Shown here: positions 1 to 11,409 of the stretch, in pieces
How positions within the stretch are numbered: the first letter of the stretch is position 1
How the letters are laid out: each line of letters starts with the position of its first letter
From: Mycobacterium sp. DL
Lineage (GTDB): Bacteria > Actinomycetota > Actinomycetes > Mycobacteriales > Mycobacteriaceae
Length of the DNA: 64,000 nucleotides
Reading direction: 5' to 3'
NCBI RefSeq assembly: GCF_039729195.1
Contig: NZ_CP155796.1
Span: 4,836,001-4,900,000, forward strand
The notes under the pieces: model-generated
The model's input: the letters and a program-made list of their open reading frames with translations, nothing else
Databases searched by the model: none
What the model was told of the DNA's origin: nothing
Translations under genes and position numbers: made by a program

Positions 1-2
1 TC

Positions 3-83
3 GGCCGGCCCGCGGAGACGATCGCCCAGGAGAGTTCCGCGACTGCCGAGCGGGTGTACGGGCTGCAGAGTTGCTGCTCGTAG
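3..83 (+). CDS. tatD: C-terminal end of a TatD-family metal-dependent hydrolase (partial)
   Basis: An open frame enters from the left edge and stops at TAG 81-83. Its last residues (ETIAQESSATAERVYGL) resemble the C-terminal helix of TatD-type Mg-dependent DNases, which usually end in an N/TAERVFGL-like motif. In M. tuberculosis, as I recall, tatD lies directly upstream of rpfB, and the same neighbour follows here. Only 26 codons are visible and no catalytic residues are in the window, so the call rests on the end motif and synteny. Confidence 0.6.
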   Translation, partial: GRPAETIAQESSATAERVYGLQSCCS

Positions 84-156
84 GCCTTTTCGTTACCGTC
101 TTGTAATCAAACGCGGAACGGCCGCTCTGCCGCCCGTATTACCTAGTCGGGGATAG

Positions 157-2231
<2,075 letters not shown>

Positions 2232-2288
2232 TCAGACGGGTCGGGCGTCGAATGCGCCCGCGAGTTCGTGCAGCGTTAGTGTCGTGCC

Positions 2289-3257
2289 GTGTCCGCGCGT
2301 GACGGAAATACAGCATCTGAGTGGGTCCCCACCGGGTCGGTCAACGTCCGGGTGCCGGGCAAGGTCAACCTCTACCTGGAGGTGGGCGATCAACGCGACG
2401 ACGGCTATCACGAGCTGACGACCGTCTTCCACGCCGTTTCGCTGCTCGACGAGGTGACGGTCGCCAACGCCGACATGTTGAGCTTGGAAGTCTCCGGTGA
2501 GGGCGCAGAATCGTTGCCGACCGATGAGCGCAATCTCGCGTGGCAGGCGGCGGAACTGTTGGCCGAACATGTCGGGCGGGCTCCGGACGTCGCGATCTCG
2601 ATCGAGAAGACGATCCCGGTCGCCGGCGGGATGGCCGGTGGAAGCGCCGACGCGGCTGCGGTGCTGGTGGCGATGAATGCGCTGTGGGAACTCGGCGTCC
2701 CCCGGCGTGACCTGCACGCCCTCGGAGCTCAGCTGGGCAGTGACGTGCCGTTCGCGCTGCACGGCGGCACGGCGCTGGGCACCGGCCGCGGCGAGGAACT
2801 GGCAACAGTGCTGGCGCGCAACACTTTTCACTGGGTTCTGGCATTCTCCGCGACCGGGCTGTCCACCCCGAAGGTCTTCGGTGAGATCGACCGGTTGCGG
2901 GCCGCGGGTGACCGCAACCTGCCGCCCCGCCTCGAATCGCCCGAACCGGTGCTGGCCGCATTGGCCTCGGGGGATCCGGCCGAGTTGGCGCCGCTGCTCG
3001 GCAACGACCTGCAGCCCGCGGCGCTGAGCCTGGATGCGTCGCTGCGCCGCACGCTGCGTGCCGGAGTCGGCGCCGGCGCGCTGGCGGCTGTGGTGTCGGG
3101 CTCAGGGCCCACCTGCGCCTTTTTGTGCCCGTCCGCGGGTGCCGCGGTGGATGTGGGCACCGAACTCGCCGGAGCGGGCGTCTGTCGCACCGTGCGGGTG
3201 GCCAGCGGTCCGGTACACGGGGCGCGGGTCGTACCCAGTCCGCCACCGTCTCCGTGA
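2289..3257 (+). CDS. ispE: 4-diphosphocytidyl-2-C-methyl-D-erythritol kinase IspE
   Basis: IspE is a GHMP-family kinase. It phosphorylates CDP-methylerythritol at the 2-hydroxyl in the MEP pathway, which supplies IPP and DMAPP. The ATP loop [14 protein letters not shown] is near residues 110-123. The N-terminal [11 protein letters not shown] and the C-terminal [10 protein letters not shown] are the other GHMP motifs. The GTG start at 2289 sits 57 bp after rsmA. Length (322) is normal. It closes the rpfB-rsmA-ispE unit. The terpenoid cluster later in the window would draw on the same precursor pool. Confidence 0.95.
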   Translation: MSARDGNTASEWVPTGSVNVRVPGKVNLYLEVGDQRDDGYHELTTVFHAVSLLDEVTVANADMLSLEVSGEGAESLPTDERNLAWQAAELLAEHVGRAPDVAISIEKTIPVAGGMAGGSADAAAVLVAMNALWELGVPRRDLHALGAQLGSDVPFALHGGTALGTGRGEELATVLARNTFHWVLAFSATGLSTPKVFGEIDRLRAAGDRNLPPRLESPEPVLAALASGDPAELAPLLGNDLQPAALSLDASLRRTLRAGVGAGALAAVVSGSGPTCAFLCPSAGAAVDVGTELAGAGVCRTVRVASGPVHGARVVPSPPPSP

Positions 3258-3314
3258 TCAGACTGCGCGTTGGTCACGAACCGGTGTGACTAATGCCTCA
3301 ATAATCGCTTGCGT

Positions 3315-3343
3315 TTGGCAGCTACTTAAGAGTTGCTTAAGAT
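3315..3343 (+). promoter_or_regulatory. Predicted SigA-type promoter for the fadD-like gene, with a long leader
   Basis: TTGGCA at 3315-3320 and TAAGAT at 3338-3343 are separated by 17 bp, close to the housekeeping consensus. The start of transcription would fall near 3350, leaving a leader of about 215 nt before the GTG at 3567. Two CTTAAG hexamers (3325-3330 and 3336-3341), 11 bp apart, overlap the spacer and the -10 and could bind a regulator. The 309 bp from 3258 to 3566 otherwise hold no gene that I can support. Confidence 0.5.
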
Positions 3344-3566
3344 GATCGACGGTGAGAGCTAGCGGTCGAGCAGTGGACGCAACCAGTTCCGCCTCCGCGT
3401 CGAGCGGTGGGCGATGGGCTGAAATCGATCGTGCTCATGGGACATCACCGATTCGAGACACAACCGCTCCCGAAATGTGTGCGCGCCTCCGTGAAAAGGC
3501 CTCCCATCAGGCGGAGCATGGCAAACGCGTATGCGCACCGGGGCAAATGTCGGCGAGGAGGTCGTG

Positions 3567-5204
3567 GTGAGCAGATTCACCGAGAAGATGTACCGCAGTG
3601 CCCATACCACCGGTAGAGGCATGGTGACCGGCGAACCCCACGAGCCGGTCCGGCACACCTGGGGTGAGGTCCACGAGCGCGCGCGACGCATCGCCGGCGG
3701 GCTCGCAGCAGCCGGTGTCGGTCTCGGTGACGCCGTCGGCGTGCTCGCCGGTTACCCGGTGGAGATCGCCCCCACGGCCCAGGGCCTGTGGATGCGCGGC
3801 GCGAGCCTGACGATGCTGCACCAGCCGACCCCCCGCACCGATCTGGCCATGTGGGCCGAAGACACCATGATGGTGATCGGCATGATCGAGGCCAAGGTCG
3901 TGATCGTCTCCGATCCGTTCCTGGTCGCGATCCCCGTGCTGCAGGAAAAGGGCATCGCGGTGCTGACCGTGGACGAGCTGCTCGCGGCCGAGCCGATCGA
4001 TCCCATCGAGGTGGGCGAAGACGATCTGGCGCTCATGCAGCTGACCAGTGGGTCGACTGGATCTCCCAAAGCGGTGCAGATCACCCACCGCAACATCTAC
4101 TCCAACGCAGAGGCCATGTTCATCGGCGCCGAGTACGACGTCGAGAAGGACGTCATGGTGAGCTGGCTGCCCTGCTTCCACGACATGGGCATGGTCGGCT
4201 TCCTGACCATCCCGATGTATTTCGGCGCCGAGCTCGTCAAGGTCACGCCGATGGACTTCCTGCGCGACACGCTGCTGTGGGCCAAGCTCATCGACAAATA
4301 CAAGGGCACCATGACCGCGGCGCCGAACTTCGCCTACGCGCTGTTCGCCAAGCGGCTGCGCCGGCAGGCCAAGCCTGGTGAGTTCGACCTGTCCACGCTG
4401 CGCTTCGCGCTGTCGGGGGCCGAGCCGGTCGAGCCGGCTGACGTCGAGGACCTCATCGACGCCGGCAAGCCGTTCGGCCTGCGGCCCGAGGCGATCCTGC
4501 CCGCCTACGGCATGGCCGAGACGACGCTGGCGGTGTCGTTCTCGCCGTGCAACGCCGGACTGGTCGTCGACGAGGTCGACGCCGATCTGCTGGCCGCGCT
4601 GCGTCGTGCGGTGCCCTCGAGCAAGGGCAACACCAAGCGGCTGGCCACTCTTGGCCCGCTGCTCACCGATCTCGAGGCCCGCATCATCGACGACCACGGC
4701 AACATCATGCCGACGCGTGGTGTCGGCGTCATCGAGTTGCGCGGCGAATGCCTGACGCCCGGATATCTGACCATGGGCGGTTTCATCCCCGCCCAGGACG
4801 AGCAGGGCTGGTATGACACCGGAGATCTCGGCTATCTGACCGACAACGGCCATGTCGTGGTCTGCGGACGTGTGAAGGACGTCATCATCATGGCGGGCCG
4901 CAACATCTACCCGACCGACATCGAACGTGCCGCGGGCCGTGTCGAAGGCGTGCGGGCCGGCTGCGCCGTCGCGGTGCGGCTGGATGCCGGGCACTCGCGT
5001 GAGACGTTCGCCGTCGCGGTCGAGTCCAACGCCTGGGAAGATCCGGTCGAGGTGCGACGGATCGAGCATCAGGTCGCCCACGAGGTGGTGGCCGAGGTCG
5101 ACGTGCGCCCCCGCAACGTCGTCGTGCTCGGGCCGGGCAGCATCCCCAAGACGCCGTCGGGCAAGCTGCGTCGCTCGACGTCGGTCTCGCTCGTCACCGG
5201 ATAA
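3567..5204 (+). CDS. Fatty-acyl-AMP ligase / acyl-CoA synthetase family protein (Rv1013, Pks16-like)
   Basis: This is an ANL-superfamily adenylate-forming enzyme that should activate a fatty acid with ATP. The P-loop motif [16 protein letters not shown] is near residue 158. Further motifs are [17 protein letters not shown], and a C-terminal [10 protein letters not shown] with the catalytic lysine. It resembles the M. tuberculosis protein annotated Pks16 (Rv1013), which follows ispE there too. I chose GTG 3567 because GAGGAG lies 6 bp upstream and the protein then begins MSRFTEKM with 545 residues; an in-frame ATG at 3531 is possible. Whether the product is acyl-AMP (FAAL) or acyl-CoA (FACL) is not decided by the motifs seen. 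Confidence 0.9.
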   Translation: MSRFTEKMYRSAHTTGRGMVTGEPHEPVRHTWGEVHERARRIAGGLAAAGVGLGDAVGVLAGYPVEIAPTAQGLWMRGASLTMLHQPTPRTDLAMWAEDTMMVIGMIEAKVVIVSDPFLVAIPVLQEKGIAVLTVDELLAAEPIDPIEVGEDDLALMQLTSGSTGSPKAVQITHRNIYSNAEAMFIGAEYDVEKDVMVSWLPCFHDMGMVGFLTIPMYFGAELVKVTPMDFLRDTLLWAKLIDKYKGTMTAAPNFAYALFAKRLRRQAKPGEFDLSTLRFALSGAEPVEPADVEDLIDAGKPFGLRPEAILPAYGMAETTLAVSFSPCNAGLVVDEVDADLLAALRRAVPSSKGNTKRLATLGPLLTDLEARIIDDHGNIMPTRGVGVIELRGECLTPGYLTMGGFIPAQDEQGWYDTGDLGYLTDNGHVVVCGRVKDVIIMAGRNIYPTDIERAAGRVEGVRAGCAVAVRLDAGHSRETFAVAVESNAWEDPVEVRRIEHQVAHEVVAEVDVRPRNVVVLGPGSIPKTPSGKLRRSTSVSLVTG

Positions 5205-5217
5205 CTTCTTTCGTCCG

Positions 5218-5276
5218 GCGAGCGCGCGTGTCTGCACGCCCTCGCGCGGCGTGTTGCGTACAAAACGTCGCGCTCG
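5218..5276. repeat. Intergenic hairpin repeat, copy 1 (left of the ABC exporter)
   Basis: The arms CGAGCGCG (5219-5226) and CGCGCTCG (5269-5276) are perfect inverted repeats, with weaker pairing further in (CGTGTCTGCACG against CGTACAAAACGT). A similar sequence recurs at 7161-7222, on the other side of the two transporter genes. It could act as a terminator for the upstream ligase, or it may be a dispersed intergenic repeat of the genus. Confidence 0.6.
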
Positions 5277-5308
5277 TCATCGTCATCGACCGGTAATCGA
5301 GTGGCTTG

Positions 5309-6301
5309 ATGTCGGTCGTCGCCGATACCGTCGAGGGCATGTCCTCTCCTCCGGCGATCGAAGCGATCGAACTGGTCAAGCGTTACGGCCGGGAGACGGC
5401 GGTCGATTGCGTCAGCTTCACGGTGCCGCCCGGCACGGTGTTGGGTCTGTTGGGCCCCAACGGCGCCGGGAAGACGACCACCGTCCGAATGATGACGACG
5501 CTGACCGAGCCCACCAGCGGCACCGCGCGCGTCGCCGGCTACGACGTGCTCGACGACCCAGACCAGGTGCGCCGCCACATGGGTCTGACCGGTCAGGTGG
5601 CCACCGTCGACGAACTGCTCACCGGTCGCGAGAACATCCGGATGATCGGTGGCCTGTACGGCATCCGCCGCAAAGACCTGCAACGCCTCGGAGACCGGCT
5701 GCTGCACCAGTTCTCGCTGGCCGACGCCGCCGATCGGGTGGTCAAGTCCTACTCCGGGGGGATGCGGCGTCGCCTGGATCTGGCGGTGAGCCTGCTGGCG
5801 TCACCGCCGGTGCTGTTCCTCGACGAGCCGACCACCGGGCTGGATCCACGCAGCCGCAGCGAGCTGTGGGAGGTCCTGCGGGGTCTGGTGGCTCAGGGCA
5901 CCACACTGCTGCTGACCACCCAGTACCTCGAGGAGGCCGATCAGCTCGCCGACAACATCGTGGTGATCGACAAGGGACGCATCATCGCGCAGGGTTCGCC
6001 GCTGGAACTCAAGCAGCAGGCCGGCCGGGCGAGTCTGGTGGTCACTGTCGCAGACGCCGCCGATCTGCGGCCCGCCCAGGCGCTGTTGGCCAGGACCGGC
6101 GCCGAGGTGTTCATCGACACCGCGGCCCGTCGGCTGACCGCCTCGGCCGACGGCCTCGACGACATGATCAGTGTGGCCGGCTGGTTGCGCGACAGTGGCA
6201 TCGGCGTCGACGACATCGGGCTGTCGCGGCCCAGTCTGGACGACGTGTTCCTGACGCTCACCGGACACCGCACCGACGACAGTGAGGAGATCGGCGCATG
6301 A
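5309..6301 (+). CDS. DrrA-like ABC transporter ATP-binding protein
   Basis: This is the ATPase of a daunorubicin-resistance-type exporter. Walker A GPNGAGKTT lies near residue 49, the signature SGGMRRRL near 150, and Walker B LFLDEPTTGLDP near 168, followed by the usual C-terminal DrrA extension. ATG 5309 gives 330 residues, normal for DrrA; ATG 5339 is an alternative. It overlaps the permease gene by 4 bp (ATGA), so the two form a unit. The substrate is unknown; an antibiotic or a lipid are both usual for this family. Confidence 0.9.
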   Translation: MSVVADTVEGMSSPPAIEAIELVKRYGRETAVDCVSFTVPPGTVLGLLGPNGAGKTTTVRMMTTLTEPTSGTARVAGYDVLDDPDQVRRHMGLTGQVATVDELLTGRENIRMIGGLYGIRRKDLQRLGDRLLHQFSLADAADRVVKSYSGGMRRRLDLAVSLLASPPVLFLDEPTTGLDPRSRSELWEVLRGLVAQGTTLLLTTQYLEEADQLADNIVVIDKGRIIAQGSPLELKQQAGRASLVVTVADAADLRPAQALLARTGAEVFIDTAARRLTASADGLDDMISVAGWLRDSGIGVDDIGLSRPSLDDVFLTLTGHRTDDSEEIGA

Positions 6302-7146
6302 CCGCACTGGACACCCCGCCCACCGTCACGGCACAGCCCGTCCGCACGCATCCGACAAATCTTGCCCAGCAGTCGTGGATCATGGTCAAGCGCAACATGA
6401 TCCACACCAAGCGGATGCCTGAGATGCTCAGCGACGTCACCGCGCAGCCGATCATGTTCGTGCTGCTGTTCGCGTTCGTCTTCGGCGCCTCGATCACCAA
6501 CACCGGCGGGGCGTCCTACCGGGAGTTCCTGCTGCCGGGCATCCTGGCGCAGACCATCGTCTTCTCTGCGTTCGTGGTGGCGTCGGGAATCACCGCTGAC
6601 GTGGAGAAAGGCATCATCGACCGGTTCCGGTCGCTGCCCATCTCCCGATCGTCGGTGCTGATCGGGCGCAGCATCGCCAGCGTGATCCACTCGTCGCTGG
6701 GTGTGGTGGTGATGGCGGTGACGGGTCTGTTGATCGGCTGGCGGATCCGGGGCAGCATCGCCGAAGCGGTGCTGGCGTTCGCGCTACTGCTGTTGTTCGG
6801 CTTCGGGATGATCTGGTTCGGCATCCTGATCGGTTCGGTGATGCGTTCGGTCGAGGCCGTCAACGGCGTCATGTTCACCGCGCTGTTCCCGGTGACGTTC
6901 CTGGCCAACACGTTTGTGCCGACCGAGCCGATGCCGCACTGGCTGCGCATGATCGCCGAATGGAACCCGGTCTCGTCGCTGGCGCAGGCCATGCGCGAGC
7001 TGTGGGGCAACGGCGGGCCCGCTCCCGCGGGTGCCCAACTGCCGCTTCATCATCCGGTGCTGTCGACGATTCTGTGGTCGCTGGCGTTGACGGCGGTGTT
7101 CGCGCCGGTCGCGTTGTACGCCTACCGGCGCCGCACGTCGGGCTGA
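6298..7146 (+). CDS. DrrB-like ABC-2 type transporter permease
   Basis: This is the membrane partner of the preceding ATPase. It has about six hydrophobic segments between residues 45 and 280 and the ABC-2 signature region ending in NPVSSLAQAMRELWG. It is 282 residues long, as expected for DrrB. The start overlaps the ATPase stop, so translation is coupled. The hairpin repeat after it (7161-7222) probably ends the transcript. Confidence 0.9.
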   Translation: MTALDTPPTVTAQPVRTHPTNLAQQSWIMVKRNMIHTKRMPEMLSDVTAQPIMFVLLFAFVFGASITNTGGASYREFLLPGILAQTIVFSAFVVASGITADVEKGIIDRFRSLPISRSSVLIGRSIASVIHSSLGVVVMAVTGLLIGWRIRGSIAEAVLAFALLLLFGFGMIWFGILIGSVMRSVEAVNGVMFTALFPVTFLANTFVPTEPMPHWLRMIAEWNPVSSLAQAMRELWGNGGPAPAGAQLPLHHPVLSTILWSLALTAVFAPVALYAYRRRTSG

Positions 7147-7160
7147 CCTCGCCTGCCGTT

Positions 7161-7222
7161 CCGCGAACGCGCGTGTTTGTACGCCTCTGCGCGGCGAGTC
7201 GCGGCATTTCGCGCACGTTCGT
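7161..7222. repeat. Intergenic hairpin repeat, copy 2 (right of the ABC exporter)
   Basis: This shares CGCGCGTGT-TGNACGCC-TNGCGCGGCG spacing with the copy at 5218-5276. Its arms CGAACGCGCGTG and CGCGCACGTTCG pair imperfectly. It lies 15 bp after the permease stop. It is a possible terminator or a paralogous intergenic repeat. Confidence 0.55.
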
Positions 7223-7283
7223 GGCCCACGATCGGGACGGTCGTGCCACGAAGACCTTCCACACGCTACAGCTGAGTATTGTG

Positions 7284-7297
7284 TACTATACCCAGAA
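7284..7297 (+). promoter_or_regulatory. -10 element of a probably leaderless transcript
   Basis: TACTAT (7284-7289) fits TANNNT and ends 7 bp before the ATG at 7297. The A of the start codon is therefore the likely first base of the mRNA. No Shine-Dalgarno sequence precedes the ATG. Leaderless starts of this geometry are common in mycobacteria. Confidence 0.55.
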
Positions 7298-8328
7298 TGA
7301 CGGAAAAGTTGCCGGCCCGGTTGGCTGACCACCCCACGGTGCGCGCGGTGCGGGCCCGGCCGTCGGCCACACCGGGCGACATCAACGCGGACTGGCTGCG
7401 GCAGGTGTGTCTGGACGCGGGTGCCGACGACGTCGGTTTCGCCCGCGTCGCCGATCCTGCCCTGGCCTCGGAGTTGCCTCACGTGCAAGCGGCCCTCCCG
7501 GGCGCGGTGAGCTACATCTCGCTGGTCGTCAAGATGAACCGCGACAATGTGCGCTCCACCGCCCGCAGCGTGGCCAACCAGGAATTCCACCGCAGCGGCG
7601 AGATCATGAACGAAGCAGCGCATCGCATCACCCGCGTGCTCCAGGACACCGGCTACCGCGTGGTGAATCCGTCGGCGACCTTTCCGATGGAGATGGATCG
7701 CTTTCCGGGCCGCATCTGGGTGGTGGCGCACAAACCGGTGGCGGTGGCCGCCGGGATGGGCGCAATGGGCATCCACCGCAACGTGATCCACCCGCGATTC
7801 GGCAACTTCATCCTGTTGGGGACCATCCTGGTGGCCGCGCCGATCACCGCCTACGGCGAACCGCTGGACTACTCGCCGTGCCTGGAATGCAAGCTGTGCG
7901 TGGCCGCCTGCCCCGTCGGCGCGATCAAGAAGAACGGCGACTTCGACTTCTTCGCCTGCTCGACCCACAACTACCGCGAGTTCATGGGCGGCTTCACCGA
8001 CTGGGTGCAGACGGTCGCCGACAGCACTGACGCAGCCGACTACCGTTCTCGCGTCACCGATTCGGAGAATGCCTCGATGTGGCAGAGCCTGTCCTTCAAG
8101 GCGAACTACAAGGCCGCCTACTGTCTGGCTGTCTGCCCGGCGGGCGAGGAGGTCATCGAGCCCTACCTCGACGACCGCAAGGGCTTCATGGACCTCGTGC
8201 TCAAGCCGCTGCAGGAGAAAGTCGAAACTCTCTATGTGCTGGCGGATTCCGAGGCGGAGGCGTTCGCCAAGAAGCGATACCCCCACAAGGTGACCAAGGT
8301 GGTCGACAGCGGGATCGGCGGCCGCTAG
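7297..8328 (+). CDS. 4Fe-4S oxidoreductase related to epoxyqueuosine reductase / reductive dehalogenases
   Basis: This 343-residue protein carries one full ferredoxin motif [12 protein letters not shown] near residue 195. A second cysteine group (FACSTHN and [11 protein letters not shown], near 225-285) could complete two clusters. The layout of an N-terminal cofactor domain before a bacterial ferredoxin module resembles QueG and reductive dehalogenase-like proteins, but no twin-arginine signal is seen, so it should be cytoplasmic. I chose ATG 7297 over the in-frame TTG 7279 because of the -10 spacing. Its stop codon shares CTAG 8325-8328 with the stop of pth on the other strand. Substrate unknown. 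Confidence 0.8.
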   Translation: MTEKLPARLADHPTVRAVRARPSATPGDINADWLRQVCLDAGADDVGFARVADPALASELPHVQAALPGAVSYISLVVKMNRDNVRSTARSVANQEFHRSGEIMNEAAHRITRVLQDTGYRVVNPSATFPMEMDRFPGRIWVVAHKPVAVAAGMGAMGIHRNVIHPRFGNFILLGTILVAAPITAYGEPLDYSPCLECKLCVAACPVGAIKKNGDFDFFACSTHNYREFMGGFTDWVQTVADSTDAADYRSRVTDSENASMWQSLSFKANYKAAYCLAVCPAGEEVIEPYLDDRKGFMDLVLKPLQEKVETLYVLADSEAEAFAKKRYPHKVTKVVDSGIGGR

Positions 8329-8927
8329 GCCCAGGCGTGGACGATGTTCTGGGCGGGCTCCAGGCCCTGGGCGATCAGCAACTCCGTCGCATCGGCGGCC
8401 TGCTCGCAGATCGTCGGGACGTCCTTGCGTTCGGCCGCGTTGAAGTTCTGCAGCACGTAGGCCGCCGGATCCTGCCGCCCGGGTGGCCGGCCGACGCCGA
8501 TCCGTACCCGGTGAAAGTCCTTGGAGCCCAATGCCGATGCGACCGACCGCACACCGTTGTGGCCGCCCTCGCCGCCGCCGCGCTTGAGCCGGATCCGGCC
8601 GAAGTCGATGTCGAGCTCATCGTGGATCACCACGATGTCGCCCGGCGGCACCGAGTAGAACTTCGCCAGCGGACCGACATGCCTGCCGGACTCGTTCATG
8701 TACACCCGCGGCATGGCGAGCACCACCGGACGACCCGCGAGCCGCCCGGTGGCCACGTCAGCACCGGACTTCTTGTGCAGCTTGAACTTCTCGCCGATGC
8801 GGTCGGCGAGCACTTCCGCCACCATGAACCCGACATTGTGCCGCGTTGCGGCATAGTTCGGTCCCGGGTTGCCCAGGCCGACGACCAGGAGGGGTCCCTG
8901 GCCGTCGGCTGCGGACGGCTCGGTCAT
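8325..8927 (-). CDS. pth: Peptidyl-tRNA hydrolase
   Basis: Pth releases tRNA from peptidyl-tRNA that has dropped off the ribosome. Family landmarks are [19 protein letters not shown] (the Asn and catalytic His), [23 protein letters not shown] and [12 protein letters not shown]. The length of 200 residues is typical. It lies downstream of rplY on the same strand with a 23-bp gap, as in other mycobacteria. The stop TAG is shared palindromically (CTAG) with the convergent Fe-S gene. Confidence 0.96.
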   Translation of the reverse strand: MTEPSAADGQGPLLVVGLGNPGPNYAATRHNVGFMVAEVLADRIGEKFKLHKKSGADVATGRLAGRPVVLAMPRVYMNESGRHVGPLAKFYSVPPGDIVVIHDELDIDFGRIRLKRGGGEGGHNGVRSVASALGSKDFHRVRIGVGRPPGRQDPAAYVLQNFNAAERKDVPTICEQAADATELLIAQGLEPAQNIVHAWA

Positions 8928-8950
8928 GAACAGCGTCCGTACTGCCCGGG

Positions 8951-9616
8951 TTATTCGGAGTCGGAGCCGGATTCGGCGTCCTCGGAGCTGTCCTCGTCGG
9001 AGGTCTCCTCGTCGGCGGCAGCCTCGGTCTCCTCGCCGGCACCGTCGGCCTCGAGGTCCTCTTCGGTCGGCGCGACGATCACGTTGATGACCAGCAGTTC
9101 GGGGTCTGAGATCAGCGTGACGCCCTCGGGCAGCTCGACGTCGGCGGCGGTGATCTGGGTTCCGGCCTGTGCGCCTTCGATCGAGACGAGGAACTGTTCG
9201 GGGATCGACTGGACGTCGGCCTCGATCTCGATGGTGTTGGTCTCCTGATTGACCAGCGTGCCGGGGGCCGCGTCACCTTCGAAGAGGACGTTGACGTCGA
9301 CGGTGACCTTCTCGCCGCGCCGCACCACGAGCAGGTCGGCATGCTGGATGTTCCGGCGGATCGGGTGGATCTCCAGGGCCCTGGTCAGCGCGAGCTGCTC
9401 GGTGCCCTCGATGTCGAGCGTCAGCACGGCGTTGGTACCCGTGTTGCGCAGCACTGCGGCGAAGTCGCGGGAATCGAGCTCGAGGTGCTGGGGATCTGAG
9501 CCGTGGCCGTAGAGCACCGCGGGGACCTTGCCCTCGCGGCGGGCGCGACGCGAGGCGCCCTTGCCGGTCGCGGTGCGGACCTGCGCGATCAGATTGTTGG
9601 GGGCGTTCTTCGCCAT
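8951..9616 (-). CDS. rplY: 50S ribosomal protein L25 (general stress protein Ctc type)
   Basis: This 221-residue long form of L25 (TL5/CTC family) binds 5S rRNA with its N-terminal domain ([26 protein letters not shown]) and carries a C-terminal beta domain and a very acidic tail ([20 protein letters not shown]). ATG 9616 was chosen because the protein then begins MAKNAPNN; an in-frame ATG at 9667 would add 17 residues of non-family sequence. It pairs with pth downstream. Confidence 0.95.
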   Translation of the reverse strand: MAKNAPNNLIAQVRTATGKGASRRARREGKVPAVLYGHGSDPQHLELDSRDFAAVLRNTGTNAVLTLDIEGTEQLALTRALEIHPIRRNIQHADLLVVRRGEKVTVDVNVLFEGDAAPGTLVNQETNTIEIEADVQSIPEQFLVSIEGAQAGTQITAADVELPEGVTLISDPELLVINVIVAPTEEDLEADGAGEETEAAADEETSDEDSSEDAESGSDSE

Positions 9617-9758
9617 GTTCTGTGCTCCTGTGCCGGTGATCGGTGTCGGGCACGGCCAGGGTTGCACATCGGTGAAGATGCGATTCCCGTCGATAACGGT
9701 GGCCGATTAGGAGACCACCCTCGCCGTGACGCGTCCGCAAGGGTAGCGCAAGCCGTCC

Positions 9759-10640
9759 TCAGAGCGGAAATTCGACCCCGGTGAGCTCCTCGGACAGTGC
9801 CCACAGCGCCCGGGCTTTGTCGCGGTCACGCGCCAGCGGACTGCGCCAGCCCTGACCGGTGGGACCACGCATCGCGAATCGCGGGCCGATGAAGCTGTCG
9901 CCCGGCACCGTCTGAGACGCGGCGAAGAGGGTTTGGCGGGCGCCGAAGTCGGCGTCGGTCGCGAGCAACCGGTTGCCGGCGTCCCAGAACCGGGTGCCCA
10001 ACCGGTTGCCCGTCTGGCCCTGCAGGTTGGTCGCCGAGTACCCGGGATGTGCCGCGAGTGCCTGCACCGGCGACCCAGCGGTGTCGAGCCTGCGCTGCAG
10101 TTCACTGGTGAACAGCAGGTTGGCCAGCTTCGACTGACCGTAGGCCGGCCAGGCGAGGTACGGCCGCGCCTTCCAGTTGAGATCCTTGAGGCTGATGTGG
10201 CCGAGCAGGTGCATCATCGACGACACCGTGACGACCCGATCGGTGATCATCGGCAGCAGCAGGTTCGTCAGCGCGAAATGCCCGAGGTGGTTGGTACCGA
10301 TCTGGCTCTCGAAGCCGTCGACGGTCAGCGCGTAGGGCACCGCCATGATGCCGGCGTTGTTGATCAACACGTCGACGGTGGCCCCCGAGGCCGAGATGTC
10401 GTCGGCGAACGCCCGGATCGATGCCAGGTCCTGCAAGTCGAGTTTGCGGACCTCTACGTCGCCGGCCATGTCCGCCGCGGCGGCGTTGCCCTTGTCGAGG
10501 TTGCGTACCGCCAGGATGGTCTTGGCGCCGACACGGGCCAACTCCCGGGCGGTGACCAGACCCAGCCCTGAGTTGGCGCCGGTGACGATGACGGTGCGTC
10601 CGGCGAAAGAGGGCAGGTCGGCGGCAGTCCAGTCGCTCAT
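9759..10640 (-). CDS. Short-chain dehydrogenase/reductase
   Basis: This is an NAD(P)-dependent SDR of 293 residues. The cofactor motif TGANSGLG is near residue 19, NNAGIM near 90, and the catalytic YGQSKLANLLF (Tyr and Lys) near 160. It is similar to the retinol-dehydrogenase-like SDRs common in mycobacteria. The ATG at 10640 starts MSDWTAADLPSFAGRTVIVTG, which places the beta-alpha-beta fold correctly. It interrupts the rplY-lpqT order I remember from M. tuberculosis. Substrate unknown. Confidence 0.88.
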   Translation of the reverse strand: MSDWTAADLPSFAGRTVIVTGANSGLGLVTARELARVGAKTILAVRNLDKGNAAAADMAGDVEVRKLDLQDLASIRAFADDISASGATVDVLINNAGIMAVPYALTVDGFESQIGTNHLGHFALTNLLLPMITDRVVTVSSMMHLLGHISLKDLNWKARPYLAWPAYGQSKLANLLFTSELQRRLDTAGSPVQALAAHPGYSATNLQGQTGNRLGTRFWDAGNRLLATDADFGARQTLFAASQTVPGDSFIGPRFAMRGPTGQGWRSPLARDRDKARALWALSEELTGVEFPL

Positions 10641-10669
10641 GCCGTTCACCCTAGTGCGCCTCTGATCTT

Positions 10670-10734
10670 CCGCCGGAATTGCGTTCCAGCAGGCCGCCAC
10701 TCGCAAAACCTCTGCTGGAATGCAATTCCGGCGG
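10670..10734. terminator. Long palindrome, likely terminator after lpqT
   Basis: The 23-base arms 10670-10692 and 10712-10734 pair at all but one or two positions (CCGCCGGAATTGC..TTCCAGCAG against CTGCTGGAA..GCAATTCCGGCGG) around a 19-base loop. It lies just downstream of lpqT on the minus strand and before the SDR gene. There is no U-run, as is usual for mycobacterial terminators. Confidence 0.6.
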
Positions 10735-10755
10735 GGTCTTCAGCGGGCGGGTAAC

Positions 10756-11409
10756 TCAGGGAACTTCGACGGTGAAGCCGCTGATGATCGCCTCGATGTC
10801 CGGCGCCTCGTCGGCGGCCTGATCGGCGTAGCCGGTGACGGTGAACTGGACGAGATAGCGCTGATTGGCCGGCGGGGCACCGGTCGCGATGACGATGCGG
10901 TTGTAGCTGTGCATCCGCTCGCCGTTGAGGTCGTAGCTGCCCTCGATCATCGACGACGGGAAGCTGTTGAAATCCGTTGCCGACGAGTTGAGTTCGCGGA
11001 AGTTCTCCGACATCTCGGCGTCGACGTCGCCGTGGGTGACGGCCTCGCGGGCGTCGAAGTCTCCGTCGAGGGCGAACACCATCAGCATCGCGGTCGGGTA
11101 GGTGTCGCCCTTGACGATCATCCGGGTGCCCGGTCCCAGGTTCGTGCCCTGGTACGGCGTCCACTCGGGTGGCGTGGGTATCGACACGGTGAGGTCGGTC
11201 AGCATGTCGGGGGCCACGGGTCGGCCGACGACGCCGGCCTGTTCCAGGAACGTGGCGATGTTCACCTGCGCTTCCGCGGCGGGTGTCGGTGGTGCGCTCG
11301 TCGTCGTGCTCGGCGTCGACCACACGGTCTGGTAGTCGGGCGCCTCCGTCGCACAGCCCGCGGCGAACAGGATCACGACGGCCGCGCCCGCGTGGGGGAG
11401 GACCTTCAC
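10756..11409 (-). CDS. lpqT: LpqT-like lipoprotein
   Basis: The N-terminus MKVLPHAGAAVVILFAAGC is a lipoprotein signal with lipobox FAAGC (Cys19). The rest belongs to the LpqN/LpqT family of about 200-residue exported mycobacterial proteins; it includes IPTPPEWTPYQG and a conserved Tyr-rich beta core. Position between glmU-prs and pth matches lpqT (Rv1016c) in M. tuberculosis as I recall. Its function is unknown beyond cell-envelope location. It starts 4 bp inside the arsC-like gene, so it is co-translated. Confidence 0.85.
   Translation of the reverse strand: MKVLPHAGAAVVILFAAGCATEAPDYQTVWSTPSTTTSAPPTPAAEAQVNIATFLEQAGVVGRPVAPDMLTDLTVSIPTPPEWTPYQGTNLGPGTRMIVKGDTYPTAMLMVFALDGDFDAREAVTHGDVDAEMSENFRELNSSATDFNSFPSSMIEGSYDLNGERMHSYNRIVIATGAPPANQRYLVQFTVTGYADQAADEAPDIEAIISGFTVEVP

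Noticed and set aside
3507..5237. 576-residue minus-strand open frame over the acyl-AMP ligase gene
   Set aside because: It is the antisense of a clear enzyme gene. The His/Arg/Asp-rich, motif-free translation is typical of shadow frames in GC-rich codon usage.
8079..9248. 389-residue plus-strand open frame over pth and rplY
   Set aside because: It covers two certain minus-strand housekeeping genes and shows only low-complexity antisense sequence.
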